Shown in pieces: positions 8,051 to 15,114 of a stretch of DNA of 40,213 nucleotides. Origin of the DNA: Synergistaceae bacterium (GTDB lineage: Bacteria; Synergistota; Synergistia; Synergistales; Aminobacteriaceae). The notes below the pieces were generated by a model. It saw nothing but the letters and a program-made list of their open reading frames with translations. It made no database searches and was not told the origin of the DNA. Within the stretch, counting starts at the first letter, position 1. Each line of letters begins with the position of its first letter. The stretch lies in assembly GCA_017443945.1 (NCBI GenBank), contig JAFSXS010000054.1, forward strand, positions 1-40,213, given 5' to 3'. The position numbers were made by a program, and so were the translations under genes.

Positions 8051-8513
8051 CTTTTATTTTGCGCCATGAATTTGCGATCGAGTCAGAAAGAACGCGGGTA
8101 TCAGACAAAACCGGCATGAAATTATTATCACCGTTCCAGCGCGGGACAATGTGTCTGTGTAAATGGCCGTCGACTCCTGCGCCTGCTGTGCGTCCGAGAT
8201 TGATTCCCATGTTAAAGCCGTCGGGATTCATAACTTTTTTGAGCACCTGCACAGCCTTTGACGTGAGATTATGCATTTCGAGGGCTTCAGTGTCAGTCAA
8301 TGACTCGTAAATATTCGTGTGCCTGAAGGGAATTATCATTAAATGGCCGGGGTTGTAGGGATAAAGATTCATGATAACGAAACAAGTTTTACCGCGATAA
8401 ACTATAAAATGTTCGTCGTCGTGATTCTCTGCCGGGAAGTCGCAAAAAATGCAGCCTTCGTGCTTGGGTGCTTCAATGTATGACATTCGCCACGTTGCGT
8501 ATAATTGCTTCAT
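8031..8513 (-). CDS. HIT-family nucleotide hydrolase/phosphorylase (Ap4A phosphorylase-like)
   Basis: A 160-residue HIT protein. The histidine triad is HLHRHIVPRW near residues 117-126, preceded by the usual INLGRTAGAGVDGHLH lead. An N-terminal CIFCD pair fits a structural zinc site. YNPGHLMIIPFRH is the conserved second strand. This arrangement resembles actinobacterial and archaeal-type diadenosine-tetraphosphate phosphorylases, which cleave Ap4A to ADP and ATP, but substrate is not determined by sequence. AAGGAG lies 10 bases before the ATG. It is the first gene of a two-gene unit with yigZ. Confidence 0.88.
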   Translation of the reverse strand: MKQLYATWRMSYIEAPKHEGCIFCDFPAENHDDEHFIVYRGKTCFVIMNLYPYNPGHLMIIPFRHTNIYESLTDTEALEMHNLTSKAVQVLKKVMNPDGFNMGINLGRTAGAGVDGHLHRHIVPRWNGDNNFMPVLSDTRVLSDSIANSWRKIKDVWNEL

Positions 8514-8547
8514 GAAAATTTTGACTCCTTTATGAATTTATGATGAC

Positions 8548-8553
8548 ATTATA
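8548..8553 (-). promoter_or_regulatory. Possible -10 box for the HIT-yigZ unit
   Basis: A TATAAT on the minus strand 35 bases before the HIT start codon. No clear -35 is seen, so confidence is modest. Confidence 0.4.
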
Positions 8554-8593
8554 GCGCAAAACTCCCTTTCGCCCACGAGCGACGAATTATATA

Positions 8594-8608
8594 GGGCGGG
8601 CGGGTGGG
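8594..8608 (+). other. G-quadruplex motif, G3N1G3N1G3N1G3
   Basis: GGGCGGGCGGGTGGG, four G-triplets with single-base loops, the most stable class of predicted G4. The identical 15-mer occurs in the opposite orientation at 40140-40154. It is surrounded by AT-rich DNA. Confidence 0.8.
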
Positions 8609-8697
8609 AACTACATATTAAACCACGAGCGATAAATTAACCGTGTATGATCGTGATATAATATTTGCGAAATTTCCCATTAATTGCGAATAAATAA

Positions 8698-8727
8698 TTT
8701 TACAACTACATTTGCAACTACAAAAAT
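8698..8727 (+). repeat. 30-base dispersed module (copy 1)
   Basis: Contains acaactacattt followed by gcaactaca. A near-identical stretch in the same orientation is at 30393-30424. The module itself contains an internal repeat of 'caactaca'. Confidence 0.7.
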
Positions 8728-8759
8728 GTCGATTCGTTCTTGCAATGATAAATGTTTAT

Positions 8760-8847
8760 GGAGAAAAATTTTTTATTAATGACTCATTTTGCGCACGAGA
8801 AATTTTTTCACGCAGACTCTCACAAAAATTTTGCAGACCCCTTCACA
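8760..8847 (+). repeat. 88-base direct repeat, copy 1
   Basis: Nearly identical to 8937-9024, with about six differences including two single-base indels. Shared landmarks are gcgcacgagaaatttttt, gcagactctcac and ttttgcagaccccttcaca. Weaker similarity extends some 20 bases upstream in both copies. The repeat period is 177 bases. No reading frame or terminal inverted repeats are evident. Confidence 0.9.
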
Positions 8848-8936
8848 CATAAACGCGAGAAAATAACAATTTCAGCTTCATGCATTAAATTATTGCGAAA
8901 ATATAAATTTTATTCTGTCCGGCAATAAGTGCTTAC

Positions 8937-9024
8937 GGAGAAAAATTTTTATTAGTGATTTATTTTGCGCACGAGAAATTTTTTCAAGCAGACTCTCACA
9001 CAAAATTTTGCAGACCCCTTCACA
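8937..9024 (+). repeat. 88-base direct repeat, copy 2
   Basis: Second copy of the unit at 8760-8847, 177 bases downstream in the same orientation. It ends six bases before another dispersed module that starts at 9031. Confidence 0.9.
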
Positions 9025-9030
9025 ACAAAT

Positions 9031-9107
9031 AAAGTCAAAAGCGAAAAACTTTTTACAACCGGTGCCGACTCGTTGGCCTCAACATAAACACGTCATGCAA
9101 AAGTTTT
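9031..9107 (+). repeat. Dispersed module A (inverted relative to copies near 30.2 kb)
   Basis: Contains aaagtcaaaagcgaaaaact, then ggtgccga, then atgcaaaagtttt. The same ordered blocks appear on the minus strand at 30172-30227 and, less completely, 30282-30336. Spacing between blocks varies by a few bases. Confidence 0.75.
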
Positions 9108-9250
9108 ACAGCTATTAAAGTGTGTTGACTATATAGTATCGCACAAACATAAATTTTCTTTCTGTCCGGTAAAGTGTATCGGTCTCTACGCAATTCGTTC
9201 TGCCCGCCCGGATTTAAGAAGATTTTTACTGAATACAATATGCACTCACA

Positions 9251-9277
9251 TTAACGCGCTTAATAATGTAGTATAAT
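9251..9277 (+). promoter_or_regulatory. Promoter for ddl
   Basis: A perfect -10 TATAAT (9272-9277) with TTAACG (9251-9256) as a weak -35 at a 15-base spacer. The -10 overlaps an in-frame ATG at 9276, which argues that the real ddl start is downstream. Confidence 0.5.
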
Positions 9278-9314
9278 GCAAGAAATTTTTATAAACGTGA
9301 GGAAAATTATTCAC

Positions 9315-10250
9315 ATGACAGATAAAAAAATTGCTGTACTTTGCGGAGGCGACGGCAAAGAACGTGAAGTATCACTCAAAAGCGGCGCAGCAGTTCACGA
9401 GGCATTAAAAGATTCTGGCTTCAACGTCGAAATTATTGACCTGCACTCAATGAACGAAATCGAGAGAGTCAGAGATTTTGACGCAGTATTTATCGCAATG
9501 CACGGCGACTGGGGCGAAGGCGGACAACTTCAAGAAAAATTAAGTGAAATGGGCATAATTTACACAGGTTCAGGCCCGCAGGCAAGCTCTAACGCTATGA
9601 ACAAATGGAAGGCCCGCGAATTATTTGCAAGCGTAAATATAAATATTCCTGAAGGTTTGTTATTGCCCGCTGATTATGACGAAATTATAAATAAACTCGG
9701 ACGCAATGTCGTTGTAAAGCCATGTTCAGGAGGAAGCACCGTCGGAATCACTATAATTCATGACTTGACACCCGAAAAATTAAATGACGCTATCAAGACC
9801 GCACGCGCAAATTATGACTCCGATGTCATGATAGAAAAATATATTAACGGCCGCGAATTAACTTGTGCAGTATGGGAGCATGACGGAAAAATTGAAGCTC
9901 TCCCCGTTATAGAAATCGCACCTCACACGGGATTCTATGACTACACTAATAAATATACAGCTGGAGCAACTGAATATATCGTACCTGCAAAAATTGACGG
10001 GAACGCAAAAATTTCTATAAGCGATATGGCCGTGAAAGCTCATAAAGTTTTGGGATGCAAAGAATACAGCCGCGCAGATTTTAGACTCACTCCCGAAAAT
10101 AAAGCATTCATTCTCGAAGTCAATACAGCTCCAGGAATGACCGCAACGAGTCTCGTACCCAAAGCAGCAAAGGCCGCAGGAGTCAGCATGTCCGATTTCG
10201 TGAAATTTATTATGAATGAGGCGATTAATAATGCAGCTGATAGAAAATAA
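9315..10250 (+). CDS. ddl: D-alanine--D-alanine ligase
   Basis: A 311-residue ATP-grasp enzyme that joins two D-alanines for peptidoglycan synthesis in the cytoplasm. Visible motifs are VLCGGDGKEREVSLKSG at the N-terminus, VFIAMHGDWGEGGQLQ, VVKPCSGGSTVGI in the ATP-grasp core, and FILEVNTAPGMTATS for metal and substrate binding. The omega-loop is FYDYTNKYTAGATEY with the Lys-Tyr pair of true Ddl enzymes, not the His-containing loop of VanA/VanB D-Ala-D-Lac ligases. I chose the ATG at 9315 (GAGG 12 bases upstream, Met-Thr-Asp-Lys start) because the earlier ATG at 9276 lies inside the -10 box. The 3' end overlaps a D,D-dipeptidase gene. Confidence 0.94.
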   Translation: MTDKKIAVLCGGDGKEREVSLKSGAAVHEALKDSGFNVEIIDLHSMNEIERVRDFDAVFIAMHGDWGEGGQLQEKLSEMGIIYTGSGPQASSNAMNKWKARELFASVNINIPEGLLLPADYDEIINKLGRNVVVKPCSGGSTVGITIIHDLTPEKLNDAIKTARANYDSDVMIEKYINGRELTCAVWEHDGKIEALPVIEIAPHTGFYDYTNKYTAGATEYIVPAKIDGNAKISISDMAVKAHKVLGCKEYSRADFRLTPENKAFILEVNTAPGMTATSLVPKAAKAAGVSMSDFVKFIMNEAINNAADRK

Positions 10251-10890
10251 TGAACCTTTAGTGCAGGCGAGTCTATATCCCGAAAAAATTTTAGTGCGGA
10301 GCTGGTACTATAACGAGGGATTGACGGGGAGTCTTCCTGAAGTTTGGCTGCGAAAATCTGTCTATGAGCATTTATTACAGGCTGCCGAGTCTCTTCCTGA
10401 TGATTTGCGCTTTATAATCTGGGACGGGTGGCGGTCGTTCGAGCTGCAAACTTTTTTATTTGACACGTTATTTGCGAGAAATAAAGCAAAAGGCGTTACA
10501 GATGAGGAAGCACTAAGACTCACGAAAATTTTTGTAGCTTTTCCCTCAAAGAATCCCGATGATGTGTCCGGACATTTGACGGGCGGAGCTGTTGATTTGA
10601 CTCTGGCTGACAAATACGGGCATTATTTACCGATGGGCGGAGAGTTCGACGACACCGAAGAGCATTCACACACAAATTTTTATGACAATCACGAGTTATT
10701 AAGCGAAAATAAAAATGTAATCGCACGCAATAATCGCATGACTCTTTTACGCGTGATGAGTGAGGCAGGTTTCAGCAATTATCCGTCTGAATGGTGGCAT
10801 TACGATTTTGGCAACAGAGCATGGGCAGAGCGAACAGGACAAGATACAGCTTTTTACGGCTATATAGAGCCTCCGTTCAAGTGGCGTTAA
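10231..10890 (+). CDS. D-alanyl-D-alanine dipeptidase (VanX/DdpX family)
   Basis: A zinc D,D-dipeptidase of about 219 residues. The zinc ligands and catalytic residues of VanX are present: SGHLTGGAVDLTL (His and Asp ligands) and EWWHYDFG (catalytic Glu and His ligand). WDGWRSFE holds the conserved Arg. There is no signal peptide, so it should act in the cytoplasm on D-Ala-D-Ala. The ATG at 10231 has GAGG nine bases upstream; an ATG at 10216 is in frame but contains that ribosome site. It overlaps ddl by 20 bases, so synthesis and hydrolysis of the same dipeptide are translationally linked. With a true Ddl beside it and no vanH, glycopeptide resistance is unlikely; peptidoglycan recycling or D-amino-acid catabolism (as for DdpX) fits better. 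Confidence 0.88.
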   Translation: MQLIENNEPLVQASLYPEKILVRSWYYNEGLTGSLPEVWLRKSVYEHLLQAAESLPDDLRFIIWDGWRSFELQTFLFDTLFARNKAKGVTDEEALRLTKIFVAFPSKNPDDVSGHLTGGAVDLTLADKYGHYLPMGGEFDDTEEHSHTNFYDNHELLSENKNVIARNNRMTLLRVMSEAGFSNYPSEWWHYDFGNRAWAERTGQDTAFYGYIEPPFKWR

Positions 10891-11432
10891 TCGTGTTTGC
10901 TGAATACACACCCGCAATAATTTTGACGATAGAGACCAAGCAATTTTGACTCTCTGACTGAACGAAGAAAGCCGTTATTTTTGCGCCAGACTCTATTTTG
11001 CCATGTTAATCCGTGATGAGCAGAAATTTTTTCGCCTAAATCATTTATCAGACTCACATTTTTATGGGGGCTTATTGTCAGGGTAGTGCAAAAATTTTCG
11101 CAGCCTAATTTTTTTGCGAGCAATGCACCTGACTCAAGCTGAATCTTGAAGCACTCTTCACACCTTTTGCCGCCTTCTGGTTCATGTTCGAGTCCGGAAA
11201 TTTTTTCGAGCCACTCAGACGGATTATAATTTGATATTTCGCAGTTAATTCCGGTATGAGTCATTAATTTGTGCAGAGCCTCAAACCGTAAATTATACTC
11301 GTCGAACGGGTGAATATTTGAGCCGTAAAAGAAGCCTTTAACGTTCCAGCCTTCCGAAATTAAATCAGGTACAGGCACGCAGGCATCAGGGGCACAGCAA
11401 ATGTGAAGCAAAATATTTTTTCTCTCTGACAA
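10887..11432 (-). CDS. queH: Epoxyqueuosine reductase QueH-type (DUF208)
   Basis: A 181-residue protein with the DUF208 pattern: LLHICCAPDACVPV at the N-terminus, FFYGSNIHPFDEYNLR, RCEECFKIQL, FCTTLTISPHKN, and the C-terminal GLYRQNYCGCVFS. QueH reduces epoxyqueuosine to queuosine in tRNA using an Fe-S cluster held by the paired cysteines. The motif often written CCxPC is CCAPD here; the aspartate variant is noted in the findings. The gene converges on the dipeptidase gene and their stop codons overlap by four bases, leaving no room for a terminator between them. No other queuosine genes are in the window. Confidence 0.85.
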   Translation of the reverse strand: MSERKNILLHICCAPDACVPVPDLISEGWNVKGFFYGSNIHPFDEYNLRFEALHKLMTHTGINCEISNYNPSEWLEKISGLEHEPEGGKRCEECFKIQLESGALLAKKLGCENFCTTLTISPHKNVSLINDLGEKISAHHGLTWQNRVWRKNNGFLRSVRESKLLGLYRQNYCGCVFSKHD

Positions 11433-11483
11433 TTAATAAAGCCTCCTTAAAATTTTATTGTTAATTATACGCCGTTATTTATA

Positions 11484-11543
11484 TTGACAACTATCTATAT
11501 TTAATTTATTATTGCCGCAAAATTAATAGACAAATATCTATAT
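11484..11543 (+). promoter_or_regulatory. Promoter and probable ArsR operator
   Basis: TTGACA (11484-11489), a 17-base spacer and TATTAT (11507-11512) make a near-consensus promoter. Two direct repeats of GACAAnTATCTATAT, 14 of 15 bases the same, lie at 11486-11500 (over the -35) and 11529-11543 (just after the start), 43 bases apart or about four helical turns. This position suits repression by the ArsR protein encoded downstream; the binding itself is inferred. Confidence 0.65.
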
Positions 11544-11562
11544 AGAAAGGTGTAAATAAAAA

Positions 11563-12564
11563 ATGTCGTGGGAATTTTTCCAGAGTCAAATATTAGCTAT
11601 GAGATGGCTTAATGATTTAATCGGCAGAGGACTCGAATCTCTCGGGCTTGACATAAAATCGAGTTTTGCCGGCAGCTTGCAGTTTTTTATCTATGACGTA
11701 ATCAAAATAAGTGTATTGCTGTGCGTGTTTATATTTATGACGGCATTTATTCAAAGCTATTTTCCGCCCGAACGCAGCAAAAAAATAATGGGACGTTTTC
11801 GGGGAATTTTCGCGAATTTAATTGGTGCAATGCTGGGATCTCTGACTCCTTTCTGCGCGTGTTCATCAATTCCGATTTTTATAGGCTTCACAAGTGCGGG
11901 GCTGCCTTTGGGTATGACGTTCTCGTTTTTGATTGCCTCACCGATGATAAATCCCGGAAGTTTTGCGCTGTTAATTAGCGTCTTCGGTGCAAAAATAGCG
12001 TTTGCTTATGTAATAATAGGATTTGCGCTCGCGGTTACGGGAGGGATCGTGATAGAAAATTTGCACATGGGAGAATACGTTGAAGAAAAAGTTTATAATC
12101 ATTCGGGAGAAAATGACACAAAAATTGCTGACATGACAATAAATCAGCGTCTAAAATTTGCACGTAATGAAGCAGCCGAGACGTTTACATATTTATTCAA
12201 GTATATATTAATCGGCGTAGGAATCGGCGCAATAATTCATAATTGGATACCAGAAAAATTTATAGAGTCAATTCTGGGCAATAATAACCCGTTCGGCGTG
12301 ATACTTGCTGTAATAGTCGGTACTCCGATATATGCAGATATTTTCGGGACGATACCTATTGCAGAGGCTTTGCTTGCGAAGGATGCGGCACTGGGAACGA
12401 TTTTAAGTTTTATGATGGCCGTTACAGATTTGAGTCTGCCGTCATTGATAATGCTGCGAAAAGTTTTAAAGCCGCGTTTACTGGGGACATTTATTGCAAT
12501 ATGCGTTGTCGGAATTATAATAATCGGGTACATATTTAATTTTTGCGGAGAAATTTTTATATAA
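11563..12564 (+). CDS. DUF318/UPF0718 permease (YraQ/ArsP-like)
   Basis: A 333-residue membrane protein with roughly eight to ten spans arranged in two similar halves separated by a polar linker (about residues 165-210). The first half has SLTPFCACSSIPIFIGFTSAGLP, the family motif with its cysteine pair; the second has VGTPIYADIFGTIPIAEAL. Members include ArsP, which exports trivalent organoarsenicals, and other predicted permeases of unknown substrate. The co-encoded ArsR with a CAC metal site supports a metalloid or thiophilic-metal efflux role, but the substrate is not proven. It begins 20 bases after the second operator repeat, and its stop overlaps the arsR start (TAATG). Confidence 0.85.
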   Translation: MSWEFFQSQILAMRWLNDLIGRGLESLGLDIKSSFAGSLQFFIYDVIKISVLLCVFIFMTAFIQSYFPPERSKKIMGRFRGIFANLIGAMLGSLTPFCACSSIPIFIGFTSAGLPLGMTFSFLIASPMINPGSFALLISVFGAKIAFAYVIIGFALAVTGGIVIENLHMGEYVEEKVYNHSGENDTKIADMTINQRLKFARNEAAETFTYLFKYILIGVGIGAIIHNWIPEKFIESILGNNNPFGVILAVIVGTPIYADIFGTIPIAEALLAKDAALGTILSFMMAVTDLSLPSLIMLRKVLKPRLLGTFIAICVVGIIIIGYIFNFCGEIFI

Positions 12565-12845
12565 TGGGAATAAATGATATTGCTTCAATCTGCAAGGCTT
12601 TAAGCGACGTTAACAGGCTTCAAATAGTAGAGCTTTTGACATCGGGCGAAAAATGCGCGTGTGAGTTATTAGAACATTTCAAGATAACGCAGCCGACTCT
12701 ATCTCATCACATGAAAGTGCTTTCAGACTGCGGGCTGTTGCATAATAGGCGTGAGGGCGTAAAAATTTTTTATGCTTTGAACTGTGTAACGCTGACTGAA
12801 TTTAGAGAGTTTATATCCGGGTTGAATTGCAATAAAATATTATAA
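12564..12845 (+). CDS. arsR: ArsR-family metal-responsive repressor
   Basis: A 93-residue winged-helix repressor: ICKALSDVNRLQIVELL (first helices), GEKCACELLEHFKITQPTLSHHMKVLSDCGLL (recognition helix), REGVKIFYAL (wing). Cys-Ala-Cys lies where ArsR proteins carry CVC to bind As(III) or Sb(III) in helix 3, so metal binding releases the operator. I chose the ATG that overlaps the permease stop (TAATG); a TTG seven codons upstream is possible but lies inside the likely ribosome site GGAG. The pair should be autoregulated from the operator at 11486-11543. Confidence 0.88.
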   Translation: MGINDIASICKALSDVNRLQIVELLTSGEKCACELLEHFKITQPTLSHHMKVLSDCGLLHNRREGVKIFYALNCVTLTEFREFISGLNCNKIL

Positions 12846-12879
12846 GTTTATCGCGATATTATTTTTTCGTGTGCTTGCT

Positions 12880-12888
12880 TGATATAAT
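12880..12888 (+). promoter_or_regulatory. Extended -10 promoter for the lipoprotein gene
   Basis: TGA-TATAAT (12880-12888) is an extended -10 about 70 bases before the start codon at 12958. The -35 region is weak. Confidence 0.45.
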
Positions 12889-12957
12889 TTTATTTGGTAA
12901 AATTTTCAGTACTTGTAAAAAACGCGTCATAATTTTGTATGAGTTGGAAGATGAGCT

Positions 12958-14988
12958 ATGAAACGTAAAATTTTTTGTTCACTCATGATTATTGCGTTTG
13001 CTGTGTTTGCGATTATCAGTCTCGGAGGCTGCGGAGGGAGTCCAGGTGTCCCCAGCGATGTGCCTGATTCTAATCCTGATTCGCCTGATTCATCGAGTCC
13101 GCGCGCTATCATAATAGGAAGTCTGACGGAATCCCGTTTAAGTGCAAGCAAATTAGCTCCGTACTTTAATGAAATACTCACAGAAAAACTTGATTTATCA
13201 GATATGGACGGTGCAATTTCTGTTATTGATACTCTTACGTCAAGAGATTTTCTCTTCTTCAGCAGCGTTAAAGATAATATCCCATCAGCGGCCGGCGAAG
13301 AATTTTATAACAGTTTGGCGGCTGCTCACAAAAATGGTGTTATTATTGTAGCTGTCTATCCTGATTCAGCCGATATTGATATTATAGAAACAATTATTAA
13401 CACTGAACACGATTTAGCACAACCTGTTGACGACGCAAAAGATAAACACTTTGAGCTTCTGTCCGTTGCATTAAGAACTTTGCCGAATGGAATGCCTCAC
13501 ACTTTTGTATATGTAGACGACAGCAGCACAAACACCGGAGATTTAATCAGCTTTGAAGAATCGCAGGCAAGTAGTTACGACATTTTTGTATCGCCTGACG
13601 TTTTCAGCAATGACACAGGAATCAGCGGAGACCGCGCAAATGATAACCCGCTCGGTGTTACGCCGTTGACAAGTGAACAAGTTGAGGACTCATTACATAG
13701 TTCAAGAGTTGATAATTTCTTTCAGTGGTGGACAGAATCAATTGACACAGAAATTAATAATGCAGCTGCTGATATGAAAATTGCCGTAGACAAATTCAAG
13801 ATAGCCGCTAGTACTGCCGAAGAAATAGAAAAACTTGTAACAGGTGTAACGACAACTAAAGCTGATAATGTCTCGTGGTCATTCATAGATTATTATAATC
13901 AATTCGGGAAAAATAACGCCAACTTTCAAAAATTTGCTGATAAATGCGATTTCGATAATGAGAGACTGCTTAATAAATACTGGAGCGGATTTAAGATCAG
14001 CCGTGAGACATTTTCACAATATAGGGCGATAAGTTTTCATTCATTCGAGAAACATCTTGATTATTACTTAGTGATAAGCCGTGCAAATACTCAGCCCAAG
14101 AGTATTGTAATAGCAGCTGCTGAAGGAATAAAGACACGCGATGAAGTCCCCGGTGCAGGAGCTTATAATTATGCTGTAATTCTCGGCTACACAAAAGGAC
14201 TCTTCACTGACATTCAACGGACTTATACATTTGGCAGTCATATACATTATGTACCCAATCAAACAGTCAATAAAGGTAAAAGCTACACCGACACAAACGG
14301 CTGGAGCATTACGGGCGGAATATCATTTAAAGGCGGTGCAGATGAGAAGGGCCCATCAGGTGAAGGAAGCGCATCATTTACTGCTGGAGTGAGTCATACA
14401 AGCTCTACAACATGGCAGGGACAAGACTACGAAGTAATACCGGAACCGAGCGGGAACTGGCTGGCGCGCTGGTGTCTTAATATTGATTATCCGAGTTTTT
14501 CAAGCGGGTGGCAAATTTCAACTGCTGCACAAACTTCTGTAACTTTGGACACTGAGTCAATATGGGAGACAACATCAAGAAATTTCAAGGTAAAGGGGCG
14601 CGCTTTCTGGTGGGAAGGTTTTGCATGGTGTCATGACTCTTGGATATTAGGTTATCCATCTTATATGTGTGCATTAACTCATTCAGGCGGGTGGGTAAAT
14701 ATTTCTCTTCCTCGTCCTCCTAGAATCGGCGTAGAAAAAATTTCGGACAGCGGCACTAAAGAAGGTAAATTATATTCGACAAAACTTTATTCCGACGGCA
14801 ACTGGACAGCAACAACGGACTCAGATTGGATTACTCTTCAGGCTGCGTCAGGCGGTGCAGAGACGGGAAAAGATTTTTACTACACAGTAGCACCTAATGA
14901 GACAGGCGCAACAAGAACAGGCTATATTACAATTGATGCAGGAGGATACGGCCATACACAAATTGAATTTGTTCAGTCAGCATATTAA
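12958..14988 (+). CDS. Large lipoprotein with leukocidin/cytolysin-like region and C-terminal BACON-like domain
   Basis: A 676-residue exported protein. Residues 1-25 are a lipoprotein signal with lipobox LGGC (Cys25), followed by a Pro/Ser/Asp linker. Residues 45-400 match nothing I recognise. Residues about 402-580 resemble the beta-channel region of leukocidin/haemolysin toxins such as Vibrio cytolysin: GWSITGGISF (from residue 448), a GPSGEGSASFTAGVSHTSST hairpin, WQGQDYEVI, then WLARWCLNI, paralleling their G-S-G strand, T-Q-D-Y and W segments. Residues about 592-676 (GNWTATTDSDWITLQ, later GYITIDAGG) fit a BACON immunoglobulin-like domain. A cell-surface pore-forming or adhesion role is inferred. 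The gene stands alone, with its own promoter and terminator. The toxin similarity is by eye only. Confidence 0.7.
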   Translation: MKRKIFCSLMIIAFAVFAIISLGGCGGSPGVPSDVPDSNPDSPDSSSPRAIIIGSLTESRLSASKLAPYFNEILTEKLDLSDMDGAISVIDTLTSRDFLFFSSVKDNIPSAAGEEFYNSLAAAHKNGVIIVAVYPDSADIDIIETIINTEHDLAQPVDDAKDKHFELLSVALRTLPNGMPHTFVYVDDSSTNTGDLISFEESQASSYDIFVSPDVFSNDTGISGDRANDNPLGVTPLTSEQVEDSLHSSRVDNFFQWWTESIDTEINNAAADMKIAVDKFKIAASTAEEIEKLVTGVTTTKADNVSWSFIDYYNQFGKNNANFQKFADKCDFDNERLLNKYWSGFKISRETFSQYRAISFHSFEKHLDYYLVISRANTQPKSIVIAAAEGIKTRDEVPGAGAYNYAVILGYTKGLFTDIQRTYTFGSHIHYVPNQTVNKGKSYTDTNGWSITGGISFKGGADEKGPSGEGSASFTAGVSHTSSTTWQGQDYEVIPEPSGNWLARWCLNIDYPSFSSGWQISTAAQTSVTLDTESIWETTSRNFKVKGRAFWWEGFAWCHDSWILGYPSYMCALTHSGGWVNISLPRPPRIGVEKISDSGTKEGKLYSTKLYSDGNWTATTDSDWITLQAASGGAETGKDFYYTVAPNETGATRTGYITIDAGGYGHTQIEFVQSAY

Positions 14989-15010
14989 CAGCGATATAAA
15001 AAATTTCATG

Positions 15011-15040
15011 CCCCGTAGTGATTCATAGCTGCGGGGTTTT
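15011..15040 (+). terminator. Terminator after the lipoprotein gene
   Basis: ccccg (15011-15015) pairs with cgggg (15032-15036), extended by weaker inner pairs, followed by ttttctt. Confidence 0.75.
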
Positions 15041-15114
15041 CTTATGCGCAAAAATTAATTTATAATTAGCAAAAATTTTGATTTATTACTATTACAGAGA
15101 GAAGGAAAAAAAAT

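Larger units (their letters stand above)
8514..9314. other. Repeat-rich intergenic spacer without a supported gene
   Basis: About 800 bases between the divergent HIT and ddl genes. I see no frame with a ribosome site or family resemblance. The stretch holds a G-quadruplex motif (8594-8608), a 30-base module also found near 30400, two direct copies of an 88-base unit, a module shared in inverted orientation with 30172-30336, and a partial third copy of an 'ataaatttt..tctgtccgg' segment (8903-8922 and 9150-9170). The ddl promoter closes it. Composition is AT-rich with frequent AAATTT strings. Confidence 0.7.

Noticed and set aside
8760-9024. CRISPR array
   Set aside because: Only two copies of an 88-base unit, far too long for CRISPR repeats, and no cas genes in the window.
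9053-9238. 61-codon minus-strand frame in the repeat-rich spacer
   Set aside because: It begins at a TTG without a ribosome site, runs through repeat modules and has no recognisable protein features.
9315-10890. Glycopeptide (vancomycin) resistance cluster
   Set aside because: The ligase has the Lys-Tyr omega-loop of D-Ala-D-Ala ligases, there is no vanH lactate dehydrogenase or vanRS, and the host appears to have an outer membrane.
12927-13181. 84-codon minus-strand frame overlapping the lipoprotein start
   Set aside because: It is antisense to the signal peptide and linker of a well-supported gene and shows no family features.
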